Assembly (NCBI GenBank): GCA_041690255.1
Contig: JAWLHU010000006.1
Coordinates: forward strand, 298,103-362,102
DNA length: 64,000 nt
Direction: 5' to 3'
Source: JAWLHU01 sp041690255
Lineage (GTDB): Bacteria > Bacillota > Sulfobacillia > Symbiobacteriales > Symbiobacteriaceae
Positions 15,689 through 24,703 of the stretch are shown here, one piece after another. Numbering within the stretch: the first letter of the stretch is position 1; every line of letters begins with the position of its first letter. Made by a program: the position numbers and the translations under genes. The notes beneath the pieces were generated by a model. That model searched no databases. It saw only the letters and a program-made list of their open reading frames with translations, and was not told the origin of the DNA.

Positions 15689-17104
15689 ATGTCCAACAAC
15701 TTTGATGTCGTCGTACTTGGTGGCGGTACCGGCGGGTATGTGGCCGCTATCCGCGGTGCCCAACTCGGACTCAAGGTGGCTCTGGTCGAGAAGGATAAGG
15801 TAGGCGGAACTTGCCTGCATAAGGGCTGCATTCCCACCAAGGCCTACCTGCGCAGCTCTGAAATGTATCATCACTTCAAACACTCCAAGGAGTTTGGCAT
15901 CAAGGCCGAGGGTGTTGAACTGGAGTTTGACGGCGTCTTCGCCCGCAAGGAGAAGATCGTCGGGAACCTTCATAAAGGTGTGCAGGGGCTTCTCAAGAAG
16001 AATGGCGTCACCGTCTTCCAGGGGACCGGCGCCCTGGTCCCCCCCTCGATCTTCTCGCCCAACGGCCTGGTCTCGGTCATGGTGAACGACCAGCAGGAGC
16101 TGTTGGAGTTTGGCAAGGTGATCATCGCTACCGGCTCCAGGCCGAAGACGATGGGGATCAAGGTGGATGGGCATCATGTCATGACCTCCGACGAGGCTCT
16201 GGCCCGGGAGACCCTGCCCAAGTCGGTCATCATCATCGGCGGCGGCGTGATCGGCATGGAGTGGGCCAGCCTCTACAATGACTTCGGGATCCCCGTCACG
16301 GTCCTTGAGTTCCTGCCGCGGATCCTCCCCACGGAGGATGAGGAGGTCGCGGCTGAGCTTCACAAGCTGATGGGCCGCCGCAAGGTCCAGATCGTCACCG
16401 GGGCGGCGGTGCTGCCCGAGTCGGTCACGATCGACGGTGACCAGGTGACACTCCAGGCCAAGGTTGGCGATGAGGTCAAGTCCTTCACCGCCGAGGCGGT
16501 TCTCCTCTCGGTCGGCCGCGAGCCGGTCACGAAGGGCTTCGGCCTGGAGAACCGGGAGAAGGTCACCTTCGGGAAGGGCGGCTTTATTGAGGTCGATGGT
16601 TTCGGACAGACCGGCGACCCGGGCATCTATGCCATCGGCGATGTGGCCGGCGGCGGCCTGGCGCATGTCGCGTCGCATCAGGGGATCATCGCCATGGAGC
16701 ATATCAAGGGGATCGAGACGCACGAGTTCGAGATGCATAAGGTCTCCCGTTGCGTCTATACCCGACCGGAGGTCGCTTCGGTTGGCTACACCGAGGCCCA
16801 GGCCCGGGAGATGGGTTACGAGCTGAAGGTCGGCAAGTTTACCTGGCGGGGAATTGGCAAGGCCATGGTCCACGGTTCGATCGATGGCTTCGCCAAGATC
16901 ATCGCCGACGCCAAGACCGGTGACCTGCTCGGCGTTCACCTGATCGGGCCCGAGGTGACCAACCTGATCTCCGAGGCAGGCCTGGCCATGGTGCTTAACG
17001 CCTCGGCCTGGGAGATCGGCCAGACGATCCACCCGCATCCGTCGCTTTCCGAGATCCTGGGCGAGGCGGCCCTTGCGGTGGACGGTCGGGCGATTCACAG
17101 CTAA
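15689..17104 (+). CDS. lpdA: Dihydrolipoyl dehydrogenase (E3)
   Basis: A 471-residue flavoprotein. FAD motif GGGTGGY (about 10), redox disulfide GGTCLHKGC, NAD-binding GGGVIGMEWAS, second FAD motif YAIGDVAG and C-terminal HPHPSLSE with the catalytic His are all present. It re-oxidises dihydrolipoamide on E2. It is the first gene of a four-gene set (lpd, bkdAA, bkdAB, bkdB) ending at one terminator, so it is probably the dedicated E3 of the branched-chain 2-oxoacid complex. The ribosome site AAAGGGAG lies somewhat far (12 bases) from the ATG. Confidence 0.96.
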   Translation: MSNNFDVVVLGGGTGGYVAAIRGAQLGLKVALVEKDKVGGTCLHKGCIPTKAYLRSSEMYHHFKHSKEFGIKAEGVELEFDGVFARKEKIVGNLHKGVQGLLKKNGVTVFQGTGALVPPSIFSPNGLVSVMVNDQQELLEFGKVIIATGSRPKTMGIKVDGHHVMTSDEALARETLPKSVIIIGGGVIGMEWASLYNDFGIPVTVLEFLPRILPTEDEEVAAELHKLMGRRKVQIVTGAAVLPESVTIDGDQVTLQAKVGDEVKSFTAEAVLLSVGREPVTKGFGLENREKVTFGKGGFIEVDGFGQTGDPGIYAIGDVAGGGLAHVASHQGIIAMEHIKGIETHEFEMHKVSRCVYTRPEVASVGYTEAQAREMGYELKVGKFTWRGIGKAMVHGSIDGFAKIIADAKTGDLLGVHLIGPEVTNLISEAGLAMVLNASAWEIGQTIHPHPSLSEILGEAALAVDGRAIHS

Positions 17105-17157
17105 AGAGCGTGTTCGACCTTCGGGTCGCACGTGGGGAAAGAGGGAGGGGGATCCTG

Positions 17158-18162
17158 GTGGAAGCTACCACGAAGGCCCGGCACGAAGCGCTGGGACTGA
17201 CAGGCGAGCAGCTTCTGGAGATGTATACCTACATGCTCCTGACCCGGCGGATCGACGAGCGGCTCTGGCTCCTTCAGCGGGGCGGCAAGATTCCGTTCGT
17301 TATCTCCCCGCAGGGGGCCGAGGCGGCGCAGATTGGGGCTGCGTTCGCCTTCCGTAAGCAGCAGGACTGGTTCACACCGTACTATCGCGATCTGGGCGTC
17401 AACCTGGTCGCCGGCGTCAGCCCCCGGGAGATCATGCTGGGGGCGTTCGCCCGTGGCACCGACCCGGCATCCGGCGGCAAGCAGATGCCGTCGCATTGGG
17501 GCAACCGCCCGCTGAATGTCGTCTCCGGCTCCAGCCCGGTCACGACCCAGTTGCTGCACGCGGTGGGCATCGCCCAGGCGGCCCGCATGCGTGGCGATGA
17601 TATTGTCGCATACACTTGCTGCGGCGAGGGCTCATCGAACCAGGGCGACTTCCACGAGGCGCTGAACTGGGCGGGGGTCCACAAGCTGCCGGTGGTCTTT
17701 ATGGTGCAGAACAACGAATACGCGATCTCCGTGCCGCTCGACAAGCAGGTGGCCGGTGGCTCGGTTGCTGCCCGGGGCAAGGGCTATGGCATGCCCGGCA
17801 TCGAGGTGGATGGCACCGACCTGCTCGCCGTCTATGAGGCCTTCAAGACGGCCCACGACCGGGCTCGGAGCGGCCAGGGACCTAGCCTGATCGAGGCGAA
17901 GTGCGTCCGAATCACCTCCCACTCGTCGGATGATGACCAGCGGCGCTACCGCTCCCCCGAGGAGATTGCGGCCCTCCAGGCCAGGGACCCGATCATCAAG
18001 ACGCGCGCCTATCTCTATGAGCATGGCATCCTGGATGAGGCGAAGGAGAAGGAGCTGGAGGCGAGGCTGATGGCCGCGGTGGATGATGCCACCGAGTACG
18101 CCGAGTCCCAAGCTTACGCTGCCCCCGAGCAGGCCCTGCGCCACGTCTATAAGGAGGACTGA
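17158..18162 (+). CDS. bkdAA: Branched-chain 2-oxoacid dehydrogenase E1 alpha subunit
   Basis: A 334-residue thiamine-diphosphate-dependent subunit. The strings GKIPFVISPQG, PYYRDLG, SGGKQMPSHWG and SSPVTTQ mark the branched-chain rather than the pyruvate type. The ThDP site GEGSSNQGDFHEALN and the loop HSSDDDQRRYRS are present. It decarboxylates the 2-oxo acids of Val, Leu and Ile. The GTG at 17158 has GAGGGAGGGGG six bases upstream; an in-frame GTG at 17110 lacks one. It precedes the beta subunit by four bases. Confidence 0.94.
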   Translation: MEATTKARHEALGLTGEQLLEMYTYMLLTRRIDERLWLLQRGGKIPFVISPQGAEAAQIGAAFAFRKQQDWFTPYYRDLGVNLVAGVSPREIMLGAFARGTDPASGGKQMPSHWGNRPLNVVSGSSPVTTQLLHAVGIAQAARMRGDDIVAYTCCGEGSSNQGDFHEALNWAGVHKLPVVFMVQNNEYAISVPLDKQVAGGSVAARGKGYGMPGIEVDGTDLLAVYEAFKTAHDRARSGQGPSLIEAKCVRITSHSSDDDQRRYRSPEEIAALQARDPIIKTRAYLYEHGILDEAKEKELEARLMAAVDDATEYAESQAYAAPEQALRHVYKED

Positions 18163-18166
18163 ACTC

Positions 18167-19150
18167 ATGGCGGTACTGAACCTGGTGGAAGCCGTCCGGG
18201 AGACGCTCCGGGCGGAGATGCGGCGTGACCGCGATGTCTGGGTGGTCGGTGAGGACGTCGGCAAGAAGGGTGGCGTCTTCGGCGCGACCCTGGGCCTGTT
18301 TGATGAGTTCGGGGCGGAGCGGGTCCAGGACTCCCCGCTGACCGAGTCTGCGATCGTCGGCGTTGGCATTGGTGCGGCGCTCTACGGCACGAAGCCGGTC
18401 TGCGAGATCCAGTTTGCGGACTTCATCTTCCCGGCGTTCAATCAGATCATCTCCGAAGCGGCGAAGATGCGTTACCGCTCCAACGGCACCTGGACGGTCC
18501 CCATGGTGATCCGCGCCCCCTTCGGCGGTGGCGTCCATGGCGGCCTGTACCACAGCCAGTCGGTGGAGCAGTACTTCACCAACACCGCCGGCCTGAAGGT
18601 GGTCGTCCCCTCGACCCCGTACGACGCCAAGGGGCTCCTGGCAGCGGCGATCCGGGACCCAGACCCGGTCCTCTTCTTCGAGCACAAGGGGCTCTACCGG
18701 GCGATCAAGGGCGAGGTACCCGAGACCGACTACGTCATCCCCATCGGCAAGGCCGATGTGAAGCGCGATGGCTCCGATATCACCGTGATCACCTACGGCA
18801 AGACGGTCCACTTCTGCCTGGAGGCCGCGAACCAGCTGGCCAAGGAGGGCTACGAGGCGCTTGTCCTCGATCTGCGCAGCCTGCTCCCGCTGGACCGCGA
18901 GGCGATTGTTGCCGCGGCGAAGAAGACCGGCAAGGTCTTGATCGTCCATGAAGCGGGCAAGACCCACGGCATAGGCAGTGAGGTCTCGGCGATCATTGCC
19001 GAGGAGTGCCTCTTCGACCTGGACGCCCCGGTCCAGCGGCTCTGCGGCCCCGACGTGCCCGCCATGCCCTATGCCGGGCCCATGGAGAAGTTCTTCATGC
19101 TCTCCCCGGAGAAGTGCCTGGAGGCCATGCGGACGCTGGCGAAGTATTAA
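18167..19150 (+). CDS. bkdAB: Branched-chain 2-oxoacid dehydrogenase E1 beta subunit
   Basis: A 327-residue subunit that completes the E1 heterotetramer. It has VVGEDVGKKGGVFGAT, the ThDP-site Glu in DSPLTESAIVGVGIG, QFADFIFPAFNQ and GGVHGGLYHSQSVE. The ATG at 18167 has AAGGAGGACT overlapping the end of bkdAA, so the two are translationally close. The following E2 gene is 12 bases on. Confidence 0.94.
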   Translation: MAVLNLVEAVRETLRAEMRRDRDVWVVGEDVGKKGGVFGATLGLFDEFGAERVQDSPLTESAIVGVGIGAALYGTKPVCEIQFADFIFPAFNQIISEAAKMRYRSNGTWTVPMVIRAPFGGGVHGGLYHSQSVEQYFTNTAGLKVVVPSTPYDAKGLLAAAIRDPDPVLFFEHKGLYRAIKGEVPETDYVIPIGKADVKRDGSDITVITYGKTVHFCLEAANQLAKEGYEALVLDLRSLLPLDREAIVAAAKKTGKVLIVHEAGKTHGIGSEVSAIIAEECLFDLDAPVQRLCGPDVPAMPYAGPMEKFFMLSPEKCLEAMRTLAKY

Positions 19151-19162
19151 GGAGGGCGGCTC

Positions 19163-20455
19163 ATGCAGATCCTTATGCCCCAGCTCGGTGAGTCGGTCAC
19201 CGAGGGTACGATTGGCAAGTGGCTTGTCAAGCCTGGCGATGCGGTGAAGAAGTACCAGCCGATCGCAGAGGTGATCACGGACAAGGTGAACGCGGAGATC
19301 CCCGCACCGGCCGATGGCACGATCACCAGCCTGGAGGTGCAGGAGGGGACGACGCACTCGGTCGGGACCCTGATTGCGACCATGCAGGCGGCAGGAGAGG
19401 CTCCGACCGCTGCGCCGGCGACCGCTCCGGTCACCGCTACCACGGGCGGCGGGGCCCCGGCGGGAGCGACGGCCAACGCTCCGGCGCAGACCGCCCAGGC
19501 CACGGCCGTCACGGCGGTCCTGGAGCGCCCGGCAGGCGGCGCCCGCTACAGCCCGGCGGTCATGAAGCTGGCCCAGGAGAACGGGCTCGATCTCTCCCGG
19601 ATCAGCGGCACCGGCCTCGGTGGCCGGATCACCCGGAAGGATGTCGAGGCGGTCATCGCCACTGGCGGCCCTGCGGCCCCGGCCCAGGAAGTCGAGGCAG
19701 CCGCTCGGCCGGCTCCTACGACGGCCCCCGCCCCCGCCCCCGCCCCGCTGGCGGCTGACCAGGTGATCCCAGTGGACGCTGTCCGGCGACGCATCGCAGA
19801 GAAGATGAGCCAGTCCAAGCACGAGGCGCCGCACGCCTGGACCATGATGCAGGTCGATGTGACCGGTCTGGTCAAGCTGAAGGAGCAGATGGGCGATGAG
19901 TTCAAGCGCCGGGAGGGCGTCAGCCTCTCTTACGTCCCCTTCTTCATCAAGGCGGTCGTCGAGTCACTGAAGGAGTATCCGATCATCAACGCCCAGTGGG
20001 CCGGCGACTCGATTATCATTAAGAAGGATATCAACATCTCGATCGCTGTAGCGACCGACACCGCTCTGGCCGTACCGGTGATCAAGAATGCTGACCGGCT
20101 CTCGGTTGCCGGGCTGAACCATGCGGTGGCAGAACTGGCGGGCCGTGCCCGGGCGGGGAAGCTGACGCTGGACGATATCAGCGGCGGGACCTTCACGGTC
20201 AACAACACCGGCTACTTCGGCTCGTTCATGTCCGCACCGATCATCAATCATCCGCAGGCAGCGATCCTCTCCTTCGAGGCGATCACGAAGACGCCTGTCG
20301 TCCTGGAGAACGACGCGATCGCCATCCGGTCGATGATGAACATCTGCATGTCGCTCGATCACCGGATCCTGGACGGCCTTGTCTCCGGCCGCTTCCTCCA
20401 GGCGGTCAAGGCCCGACTGGAGTCCTACAAGCCGGGGACGATCACCCTATACTAG
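19163..20455 (+). CDS. bkdB: Lipoamide acyltransferase E2 of branched-chain 2-oxoacid dehydrogenase
   Basis: A 430-residue E2. The N-terminal lipoyl domain (about 1-76) carries the lipoylated Lys in ITDKVNAE. A long Ala/Pro/Thr linker follows, then an E3-binding domain (YSPAVMKLA, about 130-165), a second Ala/Pro linker and the catalytic acyltransferase domain ending in SLDHRILDG with the active His and Asp. Residues 85-115 and 175-200 are flexible linkers. The operon ends at a strong terminator. The lipoyl synthase gene at 24704 could charge this domain. Confidence 0.95.
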   Translation: MQILMPQLGESVTEGTIGKWLVKPGDAVKKYQPIAEVITDKVNAEIPAPADGTITSLEVQEGTTHSVGTLIATMQAAGEAPTAAPATAPVTATTGGGAPAGATANAPAQTAQATAVTAVLERPAGGARYSPAVMKLAQENGLDLSRISGTGLGGRITRKDVEAVIATGGPAAPAQEVEAAARPAPTTAPAPAPAPLAADQVIPVDAVRRRIAEKMSQSKHEAPHAWTMMQVDVTGLVKLKEQMGDEFKRREGVSLSYVPFFIKAVVESLKEYPIINAQWAGDSIIIKKDINISIAVATDTALAVPVIKNADRLSVAGLNHAVAELAGRARAGKLTLDDISGGTFTVNNTGYFGSFMSAPIINHPQAAILSFEAITKTPVVLENDAIAIRSMMNICMSLDHRILDGLVSGRFLQAVKARLESYKPGTITLY

Positions 20456-20472
20456 ACCGCAAGAGCCTTCAA

Positions 20473-20497
20473 GGCCCGAGCCTCCCTGGCTCGGGCC
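20473..20497 (+). terminator. Terminator of the bkd operon
   Basis: Perfect 10-bp stem GGCCCGAGCC / GGCTCGGGCC with loop TCCCT, 18 bases after the bkdB stop. Confidence 0.85.
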
Positions 20498-20539
20498 GTC
20501 CTCATTGGCCGTGTGATTTTCATAATTGCCCGTACTTTT

Positions 20540-20573
20540 GTAGGGCCCAGGAAAATCCGAGTCTTTGCCCTAC
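20540..20573 (+). promoter_or_regulatory. Inverted repeat upstream of the solute-binding lipoprotein gene
   Basis: Perfect arms GTAGGGC and GCCCTAC separated by 20 bases, followed by ATTTTTC. A TAGAAT box (20592-20597) follows without a clear -35. It could be an operator or a second weak terminator. Confidence 0.35.
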
Positions 20574-20681
20574 ATTTTTCGACAAGCATGATAGAATGTC
20601 TGTGGAAGTGAGTCAACTCCTGACGTTGGACCGGTTGACGCCAAGGGCGAAGCCTGGGTTTTTTGCGGAGGGGTGAGGGTG

Positions 20682-22094
20682 ATGCGAAGTGGTGTCGTCC
20701 TCCGGTTTGCGGGATTCCTGGTATGCCTGATGCTCCTTGTTGGCTCTGGCTGCACGACTGGCTCTCCCGAGGTGACGAAGACCCCGCCCGAGGAGTCCCC
20801 CGGTACGGGCAGCGAGTGCAGGCCGCTCTACGTGGTTGGCGACTCTGCGGAGGCCACCCGCTCGTTCGAACTGGAGGCGGAGGAGCTGTGCCGTCGCTTC
20901 GGCGTCACGCCCGTACTGCGGCATCCGTCCATGCTCGTCAGCTCGCTGGAGGACTACGTGGCGGAGACGGAGGACCAGGTGGATCTGGTGATCATCGCTC
21001 CCCGGCACATGAACGTCTTCATCGAGCAGGGGCTGATCAGGCCGGTCGACGAATGGATCGACGAGGCTGACCCCTGGCTTACGGATATTCTGCCGATCTA
21101 CCGGAACCTCTACATGCGTTCCGGGGACCACTACTACGGCTTTGTCTACGATGGTGACACCCACCTGCTCTTCTATCGCAAGGACCTGTTCAACAGGCTG
21201 CTCCTGTCCGTTCCGACGACCTGGAGCGACCACGACCGCGTGGCCCGTGCCCTGGCGCAATCCGCTTCCGTGCCGGGTGGTACCGGCTATGGCACGGCGA
21301 TGGTGGGCCGGGAGGGAAAGGCGTACATGTGGTTTGCGGAGCGGTACGTCGGCCTGGGCGGGGAGTACTTCGACAGCGAGATGCGCCCCCTGATCGACGG
21401 TCCGCTGGGTATGCAGGCGATGACCGAACTGATCACCCTGCAGAAAGAGGTGGCGCCGGAGGCGTTGTACGACTGGGAGGATCTGAACCACGCCCTGTTC
21501 GCCGGCACCCTGCCCATGGCCGTGCAATGGAGCGACACGGCCCGGTTCTCCTTCAATCGCGAGGTCTGGAACTCCCAGGTCGCCGGCCTTCTGGGCTGGG
21601 CCGAGGTGCCCGGCGGGAAGGAGGGGACACCTCGGGGCGGTATCTGGTTTGGTCGCATACTGGTTCTGACCACTCGCTCAGAGCAACCTGACACCGCTGC
21701 CAACGTAGCGATCTACATGACCAGTCCAGAGGTGAGCCGTCGAATGATTACCAGGGCTGACACGATCAACGACCCCTACCGGTACAGCCACCTGGCCCAT
21801 CCGGAGGAGCAGACGCTCTTCCCGAGCGAGACCGTGGCTACGGAGTTCTACCAGACACTGACCCGGTCGCTGGAGCGGCCCATGGCCGACTTGACGATCC
21901 CCGGCGGTTGGGCTTACACCCAGGCCCTGGATGGTGCGGTCATGAAGGTACTGCGCGGCGAGGCTTCGGTGGAGCAAGCCCTGCAGAGCGCCGCAGATGA
22001 GTGGGAGGAGATCACGGACCAGTACGGGCGGGAGGCGCAGAAGAAAGCCTATCAACAATGGCTCACCTGGTTGCGTCAGGGGAATGTTCAATGA
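20682..22094 (+). CDS. Solute-binding lipoprotein, coupled to an HD-GYP protein
   Basis: A 470-residue lipoprotein. The signal peptide ends in a lipobox-like VGSGC (Cys about 24). The rest fits extracellular solute-binding proteins of family 1 (sugar type): VDEWIDEADPW, YGFVYDGDTHLLFYRKDLF and MAVQWSDTARFSF. No permease or ATPase gene is next to it. Instead its stop overlaps the start of an HD-GYP gene (ATGA), so it may be the ligand-sensing partner of that protein at the membrane. The ATG at 20682 has GGAGGGG nine bases upstream; a GTG nine bases earlier lies within that region. Confidence 0.85.
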   Translation: MRSGVVLRFAGFLVCLMLLVGSGCTTGSPEVTKTPPEESPGTGSECRPLYVVGDSAEATRSFELEAEELCRRFGVTPVLRHPSMLVSSLEDYVAETEDQVDLVIIAPRHMNVFIEQGLIRPVDEWIDEADPWLTDILPIYRNLYMRSGDHYYGFVYDGDTHLLFYRKDLFNRLLLSVPTTWSDHDRVARALAQSASVPGGTGYGTAMVGREGKAYMWFAERYVGLGGEYFDSEMRPLIDGPLGMQAMTELITLQKEVAPEALYDWEDLNHALFAGTLPMAVQWSDTARFSFNREVWNSQVAGLLGWAEVPGGKEGTPRGGIWFGRILVLTTRSEQPDTAANVAIYMTSPEVSRRMITRADTINDPYRYSHLAHPEEQTLFPSETVATEFYQTLTRSLERPMADLTIPGGWAYTQALDGAVMKVLRGEASVEQALQSAADEWEEITDQYGREAQKKAYQQWLTWLRQGNVQ

Positions 22095-23425
22095 GCCCAT
22101 CTCTCAAGCCCTCTTCGAGGCGATCGTCGCTCTCTCTGCTCCTCTATTTTGGCAGTGCGATGTGGGCGGTCTCCATGCTGACTCTCTGGGTAGCCGCCGG
22201 TCTCTTCCTCTGGTGGACCAACGTGAATACCGAACAGCAGGTGCGCACCATGGCCCGGACCGTCGCATCAACCGTAGCGATCACTGTTGGCGAGGTCTGG
22301 TCCTCGCCCCCCATGGTGGAGGTCCCCGTTCACCAGGCGTCCCGGCAGGATGGGATCGCATTCATTAAAGTGCGCCTTCCCCATGGAGGGCTTCGGATGA
22401 GCGCCGGCGACCCTGGCGTCAGTCCGGACAAGGTCTGGGTGGAGTCGGCCCCGATCACCATGTTCAACGAGAGCCTGGGAACGGTGGAGGTCGGCGTCCT
22501 TCGCTCGATCGGTGCCGCCCTGGTCCGCCCCTGGGTCTGGACGACGGTGGGGATCACCCTCTCCGGGACACTCCTGGTCACCCTGGCAGCGCTCATGGTC
22601 AGCGCCCGGACGACCCGTCCGCTTGAGCAGCTCCGCCGGATCGCGGTCCGATGGGAGGAGCCGCTCGAGGTTGACCCAAAGGCCTTTGGTGGCCCGCGTG
22701 AGCTCGAGGAGTTGGCAGAGGGGCTCCTGAGCATGCGAGAGCGAGCGCTGGCGAAGAAGGCGGAGTTGGAGCGAGAGGTCGCCGCACAGACAGAGGAGCT
22801 GGCCAGTGCCTACGCCGCACTGGAGAGGTCCTTTCAGGAGACGGCGGCCTCCCTGGCCAAGGCGCTGGATGCACGAGACCGCATGACCGCCAACCACTCG
22901 ATCCGTACGGCGGAGCTGGCCGGAAGGCTGGGCGTGGCCCTGCAATTGGGCGAAGCAGAGCTGCGCACACTGGTCCTGGCCGCCACCCTTCACGACGTGG
23001 GCAAGATTGGCGTTCCGGAGTCGGTGCTGCTCAAAAAGGGGCCGCTCACCCCGGAGGAGTGGCGCCAGATGAAGTATCACCCGGTGATCGGTGCGGCGAT
23101 TCTGCAAGAGGTGACGGATATGGCGGACCTGGCCGAGATCGTCCGGCACCATCATGAGCGGTGGGATGGGTACGGGTACCCGGATGGGCTGAAGGAAGAG
23201 GAGATCCCGTACCTCAGCCGGATCATCACCGTGGCGGACTCGATCGAGGCGATGTGCGCCCGGCGGCTCTATCGCGAGCCCTTGCCGGCCGGCACGGTGC
23301 TGGCGGAGGTGGAGCGGTGCGCAGGCTCGCAGTTCGACCCGGTGATTGTCACCAAGGGATGGGCCGGCATCGTGGAGACGGTGCATTCCTGGTGCCCGAG
23401 TGAGCTTTGCCAGAGCACGCATTGA
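22091..23425 (+). CDS. Membrane-bound HD-GYP phosphodiesterase
   Basis: A 444-residue protein. Two membrane helices (about 14-42 and 150-175) flank an extracytoplasmic region of roughly 100 residues. A HAMP-like and coiled-coil segment follows (AKKAELEREVAAQTEELASAY broken at about 240), then an HD-GYP domain with HDVGKIGVP, HHERWDGYGYP and DSIEAM. The last motif differs from the usual DAYDAM. It should hydrolyse cyclic-di-GMP. It starts within the stop of the solute-binding lipoprotein gene, so the two are probably made together. A terminator follows. Confidence 0.88.
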   Translation: MSPSLKPSSRRSSLSLLLYFGSAMWAVSMLTLWVAAGLFLWWTNVNTEQQVRTMARTVASTVAITVGEVWSSPPMVEVPVHQASRQDGIAFIKVRLPHGGLRMSAGDPGVSPDKVWVESAPITMFNESLGTVEVGVLRSIGAALVRPWVWTTVGITLSGTLLVTLAALMVSARTTRPLEQLRRIAVRWEEPLEVDPKAFGGPRELEELAEGLLSMRERALAKKAELEREVAAQTEELASAYAALERSFQETAASLAKALDARDRMTANHSIRTAELAGRLGVALQLGEAELRTLVLAATLHDVGKIGVPESVLLKKGPLTPEEWRQMKYHPVIGAAILQEVTDMADLAEIVRHHHERWDGYGYPDGLKEEEIPYLSRIITVADSIEAMCARRLYREPLPAGTVLAEVERCAGSQFDPVIVTKGWAGIVETVHSWCPSELCQSTH

Positions 23426-23426
23426 A

Positions 23427-23450
23427 ACCCGAACGGCTGAGCGTTCGGGT
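23427..23450. terminator. Bidirectional terminator
   Basis: 9-bp stem ACCCGAACG / CGTTCGGGT with loop GCTGAG, followed by CTCTGCTTCTCTTT. It lies between convergent genes. Confidence 0.8.
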
Positions 23451-23466
23451 CTCTGCTTCTCTTTCC

Positions 23467-24033
23467 CTATTGGAGTTGTGCCAGGAAGTCATCCCGGTCG
23501 TAGAGGTCTCCGGGGCCGAACTCCGGACCGACGCGGTCATCTCGTACGTAGTAGATCCAGGGGTAGCCGGCACCCGCGTAGATCTCCTGGTTATAGGGGT
23601 CTGGTTCCAGGAAGAGGAAAAAGCGATCACCGACCTTGAGCTCGTGGTAGTCGGAATAGGGGCAGGCCTTCTCCTCCCCGGGGGAGAGGTGTGACCGAAC
23701 CAGGGAGATCGTCAGGGTGGAGGGGCCATCGCCCTTCAGGTAGCGCTCTGCGGCGATCTCGTGGTCGACGCCTTCGATCATCAGGTTCTTATCATAGGAG
23801 AGGTTTCGGGTGCCGGGGATCGCCTGGACGGTGCCCTCGACGATCACGGTGGATGCCTCTACCAGCGCGCCCAGGCTCTCGTTGACCGCCCGGTCGACCA
23901 TGACGGTGCAGTTGCCTGAGAGGGGCAGGCGCCCGGGCTCCGGCGGCGGGTCCTGATAGGAGGAGACCTTTGTCACCGGGATCATACACCCGGTCAGCAC
24001 GAGGGGCAGGAGCAGAAGGGCAAGCCGTCGCAC
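23467..24033 (-). CDS. Lipoprotein of unknown function
   Basis: A 188-residue protein with a short signal peptide and lipobox LVLTGC (Cys 16), so a membrane-anchored lipoprotein facing outward. The body has VEASTVIVEGTVQAI and LKVGDRFFLFLEPDPY, a beta-rich pattern seen in cardiolipin-like or Tissue-inhibitor-like OB folds, but no family is certain. The ribosome site upstream is GGAGCGAGG. It is the last gene on this strand before a terminator. Confidence 0.7.
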   Translation of the reverse strand: MRRLALLLLPLVLTGCMIPVTKVSSYQDPPPEPGRLPLSGNCTVMVDRAVNESLGALVEASTVIVEGTVQAIPGTRNLSYDKNLMIEGVDHEIAAERYLKGDGPSTLTISLVRSHLSPGEEKACPYSDYHELKVGDRFFLFLEPDPYNQEIYAGAGYPWIYYVRDDRVGPEFGPGDLYDRDDFLAQLQ

Positions 24034-24093
24034 AAAAACACCTCGCTCCTTAGACGGAGGAGGGGGAAGATTCGTTTCACTTATCGCGGCGTC

Positions 24094-24504
24094 TCACCGC
24101 CCGATCTGGTCGATCCACTCCCCGATGAGGGGCTGCCGGTACTCCTGGCCGGAGAAACCATGCAGGGCCCCCAGGACGGCGAGGACCAGCTTGGCGGTCC
24201 CCACGAGCAGCATCAGGATGCCCGCGCCGAGGGCATGGGCAAAGAAACGGCCGCGCAGGGGGCTGAGGCCCCAGCCAAATCCGCTCAGGAAGATATAGAG
24301 TCCGATCACCCAGAAGACGAGGACGCTCAGGACCTGAAGGGCCAGCGCCTGGCGCAGATGCCTGGAGACGAAGGCGGAGCGCTGGCGGTAGTAGAGAAGC
24401 AGGGCGATATTCGCCGCCAACCCCAGGGCGGAGAAGAGAACGGCGACATGACCGAGCCCTGCCACCAGCCGCTCCTGTTCATTCGTGGGTAGATGCTCTC
24501 GCAT
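24094..24504 (-). CDS. DUF4870 family membrane protein
   Basis: A 136-residue membrane protein with about three helices. It begins NEQERLVAGLGHVAVLF and has the conserved SRHLRQALALQ segment where a cytoplasmic loop re-enters the membrane. This matches DUF4870. The start is set at ATG 24504 because CGGAGGCGAGGC lies just before it. The open frame upstream lacks family-like sequence and is not used. Function unknown; members often sit near lipid or membrane genes. Confidence 0.78.
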   Translation of the reverse strand: MREHLPTNEQERLVAGLGHVAVLFSALGLAANIALLLYYRQRSAFVSRHLRQALALQVLSVLVFWVIGLYIFLSGFGWGLSPLRGRFFAHALGAGILMLLVGTAKLVLAVLGALHGFSGQEYRQPLIGEWIDQIGR

Positions 24505-24703
24505 AGCCTCGCCTCCGACACGAATCGACGCTGACTCGACACCTGTTGCCTGATAGGTTCGTCCTGACCCCCGATCATTCCTCCAGATGGGTTGCAGCCC
24601 CCAGTGAAAGCGGGTAGACTTGTACGAAGAGCCATATTGGTATACGAGTGCCGTGGAGGCGCTGCTATCCACGATAGACGGTGTGAAACAGGAAGTGACA
24701 TAC

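Noticed and set aside
15635..17131. Long minus-strand open frame opposite lpd
   Set aside because: It is a codon-bias shadow of a secure dihydrolipoyl dehydrogenase gene.
17996..19834. Long minus-strand open frame opposite bkdAB and bkdB
   Set aside because: It has repetitive His/Arg/Asp composition and overlaps secure genes.
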